Below are positions 1 to 6,635 of a stretch of 16,646 nucleotides of DNA, piece after piece. This DNA comes from an uncultured Collinsella sp. (GTDB taxonomy: Bacteria; Actinomycetota; Coriobacteriia; Coriobacteriales; Coriobacteriaceae): contig UQHQ01000039.1 of assembly GCA_900540945.1 (NCBI GenBank), forward strand, positions 1 to 16,646, in the 5' to 3' direction. Made by a program: the position numbers and the translations under genes. The notes under the pieces are model-generated. The model ran no database searches. It saw only the letters and a list, made by a program, of their open reading frames with translations, and was not told where the DNA came from. How positions within the stretch are numbered: position 1 is the first letter of the stretch; every line of letters starts with the position of its first letter.

Positions 1-385
1 GGGCGGCTGCCAGGCCGAGGTGGGAAGCGCCGCCGCCATGGCCGCCGCCGCGCTGGCGCAGATGCTCGGCGGCACGCCCGAGCAGGCGCTCGACGCCAGC
101 TCCATCGCGCTGAGCAACCTGTTGGGGCTCGTTTGCGACCCCGTCGGCGGCCTTGTCGAGGTGCCCTGCCAAAACCGCAACGCCATCGGCGTGGCCGCGG
201 CCTTCAGCTCGGCCCAGCTCGCCCTTGCCGGCATCAAGAGCCTGGTGCCGTTTGACCAGATGGCACACGTCATGCTCTCGGTGGGCCACGCCCTGCCCGC
301 CACGTTGCGCGAGACGGCCAAGGGCGGCGTCGCGCAGGCTCCGGCAGCGCTTTCGGCGTGCGCGAAATGCGGAATATGCGGATAG
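1..385 (+). CDS. sdaA: L-serine dehydratase, iron-sulfur type, C-terminal part (5' end outside window)
   Basis: The enzyme deaminates L-serine to pyruvate and ammonia in the cytoplasm using a [4Fe-4S] cluster. Only about the last 127 residues are visible, read in the frame starting at base 2 and ending with TAG at 383-385. The visible part begins GCQAEVGSA, and its Cys is followed 42 residues later by the first Cys of CDPVGGLVEVPC, whose two Cys are 11 residues apart. This spacing matches the three cluster ligands known for the single-chain bacterial enzyme. CQNRNAIG is also typical. The protein ends CAKCGICG; the penultimate Cys fits the 'tail-in-mouth' C-terminal cysteine described for the Legionella enzyme. 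The missing N-terminus prevents deciding between one fused chain and a separate alpha subunit (sdaAA). Confidence 0.93.
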   Translation, partial: GGCQAEVGSAAAMAAAALAQMLGGTPEQALDASSIALSNLLGLVCDPVGGLVEVPCQNRNAIGVAAAFSSAQLALAGIKSLVPFDQMAHVMLSVGHALPATLRETAKGGVAQAPAALSACAKCGICG

Positions 386-400
386 CGAGCAAAAGCGAAC

Positions 401-428
401 GATAGGTGGGACATATGTCCCACCTATC
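401..428. repeat. Perfect 28-bp loopless palindrome downstream of the serine dehydratase
   Basis: The two 14-base halves are exact reverse complements with no spacer, centred on ATATGTCC/ATAT at about 414/415; the inner part reads TGGGACATATGTCCCA. It lies 15 bases after the serine dehydratase stop. In RNA it would form a strong hairpin, but only a weak T-rich stretch (CTTTATC) follows, so a terminator is possible but not clear. It could equally be a dimeric operator or a copy of a dispersed repeat. It shares the hexamer TGGGAC with the element at 8382-8568. Confidence 0.75.
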
Positions 429-448
429 CTTTATCGCCACTGTTTTCG

Positions 449-478
449 TAACACAAGCAACTGCGTAATCGCTATAAT
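449..478 (+). promoter_or_regulatory. Candidate promoter of the L,D-transpeptidase gene
   Basis: A consensus -10 hexamer TATAAT lies at 473-478, about 58 bases before the ATG at 536. The -35 region at 17-18 bp (around 449-455, TAACAC) is weak, so this rests mainly on the -10 match and its position in the only gap upstream of the gene. Confidence 0.4.
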
Positions 479-535
479 TCAAGCCCAGTTAAAACACGAT
501 GAGCCGTAAAGCGAAACTCGAAGGAAATATGCACG

Positions 536-2272
536 ATGTCGCAACTCGACCGCAGCCAACTGATCCCCGATCCGCAACAACCCTGCAGGCAGCCCGGAGG
601 CATCCAATCGCCCCGTCCCATTGCGCCAGCCCATGGTCAACAGCACGGCGCGGCAAATACCTCCCCGCGCCCCAATCAGGGCCAGCATCAGCAGCGTCAG
701 CAGCGTTCCGCACATGGCGCCGGTCACAACCAGGGCCCTTCGCACACTCGAGTTTCCAACAACCGCGGCCCCGCCGACAACCGCTCCGCAAAGGGCAATA
801 AGACGGGCGGCAAGACGGCGTTCTTCGTCGTCCTCGGCCTCGTCGCTATCGTCTATATCGTAGGCGTCGTTGCGTTTTCGCAGATTGCCTACCCCAACAC
901 CACCATCGCCGGCGTCGATATCTCATTTTCCAACGCCTCTTCCGCCGCTACCAAGGTCAACTCAGCGTGGAAGCACTACAAGCTCACCGTTTCGGGTGAT
1001 GACTTTAGCTGGACCTATCAGCCCGAATCTGACGAGCCCATCGTCGACGGCGAGGCAGCTGCTCACGAGATTATCGGCAGCAACGAGCCGCTGCTTGGGG
1101 CCTCGCGCCTGATTGCCTCGCTCGGCGGCAAGAACGTTAGCGCGACCAAAAACGGTACCATCGACCTGGAACAGGACGTCGACCTGTCCATGCTCTCGGA
1201 CGCCTTTGACCAAAAGCAGTTCGAAGGGGATCTGGGTGCCGCCATCGCCGCATTCAACGAGGGCCGCACGGGTACCTTTGAGGCATCGAGCTCCTACGAC
1301 GAGAAGGCGGGCAAGTTCACGATCGAGAAGGCCCGCTCCAACGAAAAGCTCAACCGCGAGCATGTCATTAAGTATGCAGAGATCGAGCTCGCGTCGCTAG
1401 CCGAGACCGTCGATCTTACGAAGCTTGGCAACGATGCCTACGAGCCGCTCAACGGCACGCTCACCAACGACCAGATCCAGGCCGCTTGCGATGCCGCCAA
1501 CAACTTCCTAGGCGTCAACGTGACTCTCAAGCTCAACGGCGAGGATGCCGGCAAGGTCGACGGCAGCTCGGTGCTGCAGTGGATCAGCTTTGCCGACCCT
1601 GCAAACCCCACACTCGACACCTCCCAGATCAGCAACTGGGCAGCAGACCTCGCCAACGGCTTTAATACCGTGGGCTCCACTCGCTGGTGGACGCGCGCCG
1701 ATGGCAAGCAGTGCGCCGTCGAAGGCGGTGACTTTGGTTGGTCCATCGACAGCAGCACGCTTGCCAAGCAGGTCGAGGATGCTATTAACAACAAGCAGAC
1801 CGGCGAGATTGAGATCAATTACTCCCAGAAGGCCGACACCTTTACCGCCAAGGGCGAGCCCGATTGGAAGGCGTATATCGACGTCGACCTGTCCGAGCAG
1901 CACGCGCGCTACTATGACGAGAGCGGAAATATCGTTTGGGAGGCCAACTTTATTTCCGGCAAACCGGGCGAAGACGCCACCCCCGAGGGCGTGTGGCAAA
2001 TCAACAGCAATGACGGCGCCACCAAGCTTATCGGCGCCAAGGACCCCAAGACCGGTAAGCCCAAATACGAGAGCCCGGTGAGCTACTGGATGCCGTTTGA
2101 GGGCAACATGGTTGGCTTCCACGACGCTACCTGGCAAAACGACAAGAGCTTCGACGATCCCAACTCCTATAAGTGGTGCGGTAGCCACGGCTGCATCAAT
2201 CTGCGCCTGGCCGATGCCAAGGCGCTCCACGATTGCATCAGCGTCGGTCTGTGCGTGGTCGTCCACTCCTAG
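536..2272 (+). CDS. L,D-transpeptidase (YkuD catalytic domain), membrane anchored
   Basis: This 578-residue protein is predicted to form 3->3 or related cross-links in peptidoglycan outside the membrane. Residues 1-92 are a Pro/Gln/Asn/Gly-rich low-complexity tail ending in basic residues. A single membrane segment follows at about 94-116 (FFVVLGLVAIVYIVGVVAF), giving a type II topology. The middle, about 120-430, resembles the tandem peptidoglycan-binding regions that precede YkuD domains in Gram-positive enzymes. The YkuD domain occupies about 445-578, with GFHDATW and the signature SHGCINL; the catalytic Cys is residue 553 and its His partner 551. The start at 536 has an AAGGA at 521-525, a slightly long 10-base spacing, but no better in-frame start exists. 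It stands alone, with a gap before the exporter operon. The function is firm at family level; the exact cross-link is not shown. Confidence 0.93.
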   Translation: MSQLDRSQLIPDPQQPCRQPGGIQSPRPIAPAHGQQHGAANTSPRPNQGQHQQRQQRSAHGAGHNQGPSHTRVSNNRGPADNRSAKGNKTGGKTAFFVVLGLVAIVYIVGVVAFSQIAYPNTTIAGVDISFSNASSAATKVNSAWKHYKLTVSGDDFSWTYQPESDEPIVDGEAAAHEIIGSNEPLLGASRLIASLGGKNVSATKNGTIDLEQDVDLSMLSDAFDQKQFEGDLGAAIAAFNEGRTGTFEASSSYDEKAGKFTIEKARSNEKLNREHVIKYAEIELASLAETVDLTKLGNDAYEPLNGTLTNDQIQAACDAANNFLGVNVTLKLNGEDAGKVDGSSVLQWISFADPANPTLDTSQISNWAADLANGFNTVGSTRWWTRADGKQCAVEGGDFGWSIDSSTLAKQVEDAINNKQTGEIEINYSQKADTFTAKGEPDWKAYIDVDLSEQHARYYDESGNIVWEANFISGKPGEDATPEGVWQINSNDGATKLIGAKDPKTGKPKYESPVSYWMPFEGNMVGFHDATWQNDKSFDDPNSYKWCGSHGCINLRLADAKALHDCISVGLCVVVHS

Positions 2273-2338
2273 CACATCTCGCGTGTCACAACAAAGCTCA
2301 GCGTCACCTACCTTTCGATGCTGAAAGAATCGCGCCTG

Positions 2339-2370
2339 TGCGCCCGCCCCAACCGGTGGGCGCATATACT
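2339..2370 (+). promoter_or_regulatory. Intergenic hairpin and candidate -10 box before the exporter operon
   Basis: In the 128-bp gap between the transpeptidase and the exporter operon, TGCGCCC (2339-2345) and GGGCGCA (2358-2364) form a 7-bp stem with a 12-base loop. It overlaps a TATACT (2365-2370) that could be the -10 box for the operon, whose ATG is at 2401. No T-tract follows the stem and no convincing -35 is visible. It could be a weak terminator of the upstream gene or an operator over the promoter. Confidence 0.35.
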
Positions 2371-2400
2371 TATCGCGGTAAGTTCTATAAAGGAGACGCT

Positions 2401-3798
2401 ATGTCGAATGTCCCCACCATCACCCCGGGTCCCGACGATACCGGGCGCGTGCCGGAAGGCGCAACTGAAACTCTACCGCTCATCACAAGCGCCCCCACGG
2501 CGCAGCAAAACGACGGCGAGCAAGGTAACGCCGGAATATCCGACGATGAGGCCTACGCAAAGCTCAAGTCCAAGCGCGCGGAGCGGCGCCGCAAAAAGCT
2601 CGTCCGCCGCGGCATCGCTGCCGGCATCGTGGGCGGCATTATCCTAATAGCCATTATTGTGAGCGTTGTCCTCAATTCGCAGCCGCAATCTGCAGGTGAA
2701 CCTGTTACCGACATGGTCATGGAAGGCACCTTTACCACGACTGTCGAGGCAAAAGGACAGCTCAAGCCGATTTCTGCCTCAGTGGTCTCCCCTTCTGTTG
2801 ACGGCACGGTAGCATCGATCAACGTGCAAGCCGGTCAGAGCGTCAACGAGGGCGACGTGCTCATGACCATTAAAAACGATGAGCTCGATAACGCCGTTGC
2901 CGAGGCGCAGCGCGCGGTCGCGGCCGCCCAGGAAGACCTGAAAAACGCGCAGGCGGCACCGACATCGGATGCCGATGGAGCGACCGCCTCGACGGATGCA
3001 ACCGCCAACGCCAACGCCAGCGCCGTCACGAGCGCCCAGCGCAATCTCGCCTCGGCCCAGGCGACCCTGGACCAGGCAAACGACAAGGCGGCCGAACGCA
3101 CCGTAAAGGCCCCCAGCTCGGGTAGCATCGTCGAGCTCAACGCCAAAGTGGGCGCTACGGTGACCGGAGGCATGGTCATGGGCGAAGGCGACACGAGCGG
3201 CGGCAAGCAGTGCATGCAGATCGCCGACCTCTCCAAGATGAAGGTGACGGTTCAGGTGGGCGAAAAGGACATCGCCAAGATCGCCGTGGGCCAGAGCGCC
3301 AACGTTACCTATCCCGCGTTTCCCGATATCGTGAGCCAGGGCACCGTCACGGCTATCGCGTCGGTGGCAAACTCCGACGCCGCCAACGGTGGCGGCGGCA
3401 GCGTGACCTTTAACGTCGACATCCTCATCGAGGCACCCGACAGCCGCCTTAAGCCCGGTATGACTGCCGAGGTCTCGGTGGTGACCGAGCAGCTTGACGA
3501 CGTAGTCATGGTGCCCACCATGGCGCTCATGACCGAGGATGGCGAGCACTATTACGTCAACGTGGCTGCCGATGACGAAGGCAAGGAGACGCGCCGCGTG
3601 AAGGTAACTGTCGTGACGCAAAACGACAACGAAGCTGTGGTCGGCAAGACGCAGGTCAAGCGCGACGAGCAAGGCAACGAAATCAACCCCGACGTGCCGG
3701 TTACCAAGCTGCGCGATGGCGACACCATCGTAATGGATACTGACGCGGGCATGACGGAAGACGGCGGCGACGGCATGCCTGCCGACGGGGGCATGTAA
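2401..3798 (+). CDS. MacA/HlyD-type periplasmic-adaptor-like subunit of an ABC exporter
   Basis: This 465-residue protein is the extracytoplasmic adaptor of a MacAB/YknXYZ-type export system. It has an acidic cytoplasmic tail (about 1-54), a very basic stretch (KSKRAERRRKKLVRR, about 56-70) and one membrane helix (about 72-92). Outside are a biotinyl-lipoyl-like half domain (VVSPSVDGTVASINVQAGQ), an Ala/Gln-rich helical hairpin interrupted by an Asp/Ala/Thr/Asn-rich insert, and the second lipoyl half (VKAPSSGSIVELNAKVG). Beta-barrel and membrane-proximal segments follow, with LKPGMTAEVSV. The C-terminus is Gly/Asp/Met-rich. AAAGGAG is placed 5 bases before the ATG at 2401; the open frame extends further upstream to 2233, but those codons overlap the transpeptidase gene and lack a ribosome site. 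The stop overlaps the next start (TAATG), so translation is coupled. The cargo is unknown. Confidence 0.9.
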   Translation: MSNVPTITPGPDDTGRVPEGATETLPLITSAPTAQQNDGEQGNAGISDDEAYAKLKSKRAERRRKKLVRRGIAAGIVGGIILIAIIVSVVLNSQPQSAGEPVTDMVMEGTFTTTVEAKGQLKPISASVVSPSVDGTVASINVQAGQSVNEGDVLMTIKNDELDNAVAEAQRAVAAAQEDLKNAQAAPTSDADGATASTDATANANASAVTSAQRNLASAQATLDQANDKAAERTVKAPSSGSIVELNAKVGATVTGGMVMGEGDTSGGKQCMQIADLSKMKVTVQVGEKDIAKIAVGQSANVTYPAFPDIVSQGTVTAIASVANSDAANGGGGSVTFNVDILIEAPDSRLKPGMTAEVSVVTEQLDDVVMVPTMALMTEDGEHYYVNVAADDEGKETRRVKVTVVTQNDNEAVVGKTQVKRDEQGNEINPDVPVTKLRDGDTIVMDTDAGMTEDGGDGMPADGGM

Positions 3799-4571
3799 TG
3801 CGTCCCGTCATCGACATCCGCAACGTGCACCGCATCTTTGAGAGCGAGGCCGGTTGCGCCCACATCCTGCACAACGTGAGCCTGGCGGTAGACCCCGGTG
3901 AGTTCGTCGCCATCACCGGCCCCTCGGGCTCGGGCAAGTCGACGCTCATGAACATCCTGGGTTGCTTGGACAAACCGACGGCGGGCGACTATTACCTGCA
4001 GGGGCTCAATGTCGCCGAACTCGACGATGATGAGCTCACCGAGGTGCGCGCGTTGAGCATCGGCTTTGTCTTTCAGAGTTTCAACCTACTGCCGCGCCTG
4101 TCGGTTATCGAAAACGTCATGCTGCCGCTGTCCTACACCAATGTGCCGCGCAACCAGTGCGAGATGCGCGCTGTACACGCGCTGCAAGCCGTCACACTAC
4201 CGGTTGACCATTGGGACCACCGCATATCAGAACTCTCTGGTGGACAGATGCAGCGCGTCGCCATCGCGCGCGCCCTCGTCAACGATCCGCCCATCATCTT
4301 GGCCGACGAGCCCACGGGAAACCTGGACTCGGCAACCGGGGCGCTCGTCATGGAAACCTTCCACAAACTCCAGGAGCGCGGCAAGACCATCGTGCTTATC
4401 ACGCACGACCCGGGCATTGCCGCCGAGGCCGACCGAGCCGTGACCATTCGCGACGGGCGAATCCATGACGGCGCATATATCGCACATGCGCCGAATACGC
4501 TACGCGGCGCCATCAGCAACCTACCCGTGATTTACGCACCTCCTACACCGCCGAAAGGAGCGAAGGCATGA
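3798..4571 (+). CDS. ABC exporter ATP-binding protein, MacB/LolD type
   Basis: This 257-residue cytoplasmic ATPase powers the adjacent permease. All motifs are present: Walker A GPSGSGKST (41-49), Q-loop VFQSFNLLP (about 91-99), signature LSGGQMQR (146-153), Walker B IILADEPT (166-173) with catalytic Glu171, and H-loop THD with His203. The D-loop GNLDSATG is typical of the MacB/LolD/FtsE group. After the conserved core there is a tail of about 35 residues ending Pro-rich (APPTPPKGAKA), a little longer than usual. The ATG at 3798 overlaps the previous stop by one base, and the gene's own TGA overlaps the permease start (ATGA), marking a tightly coupled operon. Confidence 0.96.
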   Translation: MRPVIDIRNVHRIFESEAGCAHILHNVSLAVDPGEFVAITGPSGSGKSTLMNILGCLDKPTAGDYYLQGLNVAELDDDELTEVRALSIGFVFQSFNLLPRLSVIENVMLPLSYTNVPRNQCEMRAVHALQAVTLPVDHWDHRISELSGGQMQRVAIARALVNDPPIILADEPTGNLDSATGALVMETFHKLQERGKTIVLITHDPGIAAEADRAVTIRDGRIHDGAYIAHAPNTLRGAISNLPVIYAPPTPPKGAKA

Positions 4572-5782
4572 GCACCCGCGATCTCGTCCAAGAAGCCCTG
4601 CACTCGCTCGAGGCCAACAAGGGACGCAGTCTGCTCACCATCTTAGGCATCGTCATTGGCATCGCCTCGGTCATAGCCATGACCTCGCTCATCGGTGGCA
4701 TCCAAAACAGCCTGGTCAACAGCTTGGGCCTCAACGCGGCCCGCATGGTGCAGATCTACTCATCCCAAGAGCTCACCGATTCGGACGTCGAGAAGCTACG
4801 AAAAATGGTGCCGCAAATTGAGCAGATCGGCATCGTCGACAGTGCCTATTCAGAGTACAAAGTTGGAGATAAAAGCTATACCGTCATGGCCCAGGGTGTC
4901 GATAGCGACATGCTCGATGCCGTGGGCGCCAGCAAGATCGTCGCCGGTCGCACCTATAGCGACATCGAGTCCAAATCCGGCGCGCGCGTGGCGCTCATTG
5001 GCCGCGGCGGCGCCGATCAACTGTACGGCAACGAACAGGACGCGATTGGCAAGACCATTAAGGTTTCGAGCGGAGACGTGCAGATTATTGGCGTCATCGA
5101 CGGCGGCAACGACTCCATGGGCTCGCTGAGCCTGTACATGCCACGAGAAACGATCGCCGAGCTTTTCGGCGATGACAATCCATCGTTTCCCAGTGTGACG
5201 GCACTCGCCGCCGAGGGCACCGATATGGACGAGCTCTGCAAGACGATCGAGTCCAAGGTGCGCAGCATGAAGGGCATTTCGGAGGACGACGAGTATGAAA
5301 GCGTGTCGGCAAGCTCCATGAAGAGCGCTATCGACGCCCTCAACTCCTTTATGGGCGCCTTCTCGCTCATCATGGGCGCCGTAGCCGGCATTTCGCTGCT
5401 TGTGGGCGGAATCGGCATTATGAACATGATGCTCACCAACGTGACCGAGCGCATCCGCGAAATCGGTATCCGCCGCGCTCTGGGCGCAAGCCGACGTGAT
5501 ATCACGGCCCAGTTTTTGGCCGAATCCTCGGCGCTGTGCATCACCGGTGGCATTTTAGGTGTCGTGATTGGCTATCTGCTGGCCTGGGGGCTCACGTTCT
5601 TTGCCGCCAACTCGGGCATTATGAGCGAGTTCGGAGCCACCGGGACGATTACGCCGAGCTTCTCCATTACAACTGTGCTGCTCGCGTTTGCTGTATCGGT
5701 CGGCATCGGCGTCATCTTTGGCTTCTATCCCGCCCGCCGCGCCGCAAAGCTCGATCCAGTCGAGTGCCTGCGCTATCAGTAA
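4568..5782 (+). CDS. MacB-like ABC exporter permease (FtsX family)
   Basis: This 404-residue membrane protein has the four-helix MacB layout. One helix lies near the N-terminus (about 20-45, LLTILGIVIGIASVIAM), followed by an extracytoplasmic MacB-PCD domain (about 50-265). Three C-terminal helices follow (about 270-300, 325-350 and 370-392). The hallmark cytoplasmic loop reads NMMLTNVTERIREIGIRRAL and the C-terminus FYPARRAAKLDPVECLRYQ, both strongly MacB-like. The ATPase is encoded separately, unlike Gram-negative MacB but like Bacillus YknY/YknZ. A ribosome site AAAGGAG lies 7 bases upstream of the ATG, inside the ATPase gene. Likely roles include export of peptides, lipids or antimicrobials; the sequence does not identify the substrate. 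Confidence 0.95.
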   Translation: MSTRDLVQEALHSLEANKGRSLLTILGIVIGIASVIAMTSLIGGIQNSLVNSLGLNAARMVQIYSSQELTDSDVEKLRKMVPQIEQIGIVDSAYSEYKVGDKSYTVMAQGVDSDMLDAVGASKIVAGRTYSDIESKSGARVALIGRGGADQLYGNEQDAIGKTIKVSSGDVQIIGVIDGGNDSMGSLSLYMPRETIAELFGDDNPSFPSVTALAAEGTDMDELCKTIESKVRSMKGISEDDEYESVSASSMKSAIDALNSFMGAFSLIMGAVAGISLLVGGIGIMNMMLTNVTERIREIGIRRALGASRRDITAQFLAESSALCITGGILGVVIGYLLAWGLTFFAANSGIMSEFGATGTITPSFSITTVLLAFAVSVGIGVIFGFYPARRAAKLDPVECLRYQ

Positions 5783-5788
5783 TGCAAT

Positions 5789-5869
5789 CCCCCTGAGTTG
5801 CGGTGAAATAGGGAGTGTTTAAGCTGTTAAAAGGCCTATTCAGTCCTTATTTCACCGCAACTCAGGGGG
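5789..5869. repeat. Palindromic repeat, TTGCGGTGAAATA family, copy 1
   Basis: Perfect 22-base arms (5789-5810 and 5848-5869) flank a 37-base centre; the arms run from CCCCCTGAG through TTGCGGTGAAATA. The right arm runs into a tract of nine G (5865-5873). The same arm core and a similar centre occur at 14781-14850. It fills the gap between the exporter permease and the convergent TetR gene, so it may act as a terminator for both. No open reading frame lies inside. It fits a small non-autonomous repeat. Confidence 0.85.
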
Positions 5870-5887
5870 GGGGATAAGGCGCTAGTG

Positions 5888-6499
5888 CTATTCGAAACGA
5901 GATTCCAGACTCGATAGTCCATTCAACGTCAGGTCGTTGGCGACCGCCGAGACGCGCTCGATGGGAACCGAGCCATCGGACAACGCCCACGTGCGATAGA
6001 TGCCGATAATGCCGGACAGCAAAAACGCCAGGTAGTAATCGAACATCTCGTCCTTTAGACCCTCGGGCAGCAGATCACGCTCAGCGATCTCGTGCTCGAG
6101 CGGCAAACGCAGACGAGCCATAAAGTCGTCGAGCGGAATGTTTTCGATCAACTGGCGATTAAGCACCAGGTTGTTGCACAGCGCCTCGTTAACGGTCTTG
6201 AAAAAGGACGCCGCAGCGCCAAGTGCGCGCTCGTTGGTGTCGCCGCCCATGGAGGAAAGCGTCTTCTCGACTGAATCGACGATCATCTCGACCACATCGA
6301 CGGCAATGGCGTCGAGCAAGCCGTCGACCGTGCCAAAGTGCACGTAGAAGGTCTTACGGTCGACATTTGCCTCGCGCGCGATAGCGCTCACCGTAATATC
6401 GGCCAGGGGCTTTTCCATAAGCAGTCGCTCAAACGCCGAAAGAATCGCATTGCGACTGCGGACGATACGACGGTCAAGGCGCGGTTTGGTGGTAGCCAT
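5888..6499 (-). CDS. TetR/AcrR-family transcriptional regulator
   Basis: This 203-residue DNA-binding protein carries an N-terminal helix-turn-helix at about residues 35-56 (TVSAIAREANVDRKTFYVHF), the classic TetR recognition region with the KTFYVHF helix end. The all-helical C-terminal half, with YYLAFLLSGIIGIYRTW, resembles the ligand domains of the DhaS-like/TetR_C group, though the ligand cannot be read from sequence. The start at 6499 has AGGGGA about 8 bases upstream. It converges on the MacAB-like operon and lies downstream of the membrane protein gene on the same strand. Control of the exporter is a plausible guess from proximity only. Inverted repeats in its own promoter (6545-6589) suggest autoregulation. 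Confidence 0.92.
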   Translation of the reverse strand: MATTKPRLDRRIVRSRNAILSAFERLLMEKPLADITVSAIAREANVDRKTFYVHFGTVDGLLDAIAVDVVEMIVDSVEKTLSSMGGDTNERALGAAASFFKTVNEALCNNLVLNRQLIENIPLDDFMARLRLPLEHEIAERDLLPEGLKDEMFDYYLAFLLSGIIGIYRTWALSDGSVPIERVSAVANDLTLNGLSSLESRFE

Positions 6500-6544
6500 A
6501 GACGTGTCCCCTTCATGTCAACAGCCCACCTGTAAGTCCTCTAC

Positions 6545-6589
6545 ATGTGGGAGATAATCAACGTAAGAGGATTATCCTACCTCTCACAT
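6545..6589. promoter_or_regulatory. Inverted-repeat cluster upstream of the TetR gene, candidate operator
   Basis: AGGATTATCCT (6568-6578) is a perfect odd palindrome. It is embedded in a wider imperfect inverted repeat: ATGTGGGAG (6545-6553) faces CTCTCACAT (6581-6589) with one mismatch, and GATAATC (6553-6559) faces GATTATC (6570-6576). The cluster lies 46-90 bases before the TetR start, where an autoregulatory operator would be expected. No clear promoter hexamers could be assigned. Confidence 0.45.
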
Positions 6590-6635
6590 CGCAATGACGA
6601 GCGTCATCAAGAACGCACGACTCGCCGACCGGGCC

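Noticed and set aside
1508..2365. 285-codon - strand frame opposite the transpeptidase
   Set aside because: Overlaps the YkuD catalytic region and has no recognisable domain or ribosome site.
2779..3672. 297-codon - strand frame opposite the adaptor gene
   Set aside because: His/Val/Gly/Asp-rich mirror of the lipoyl and barrel coding region, with no family resemblance.
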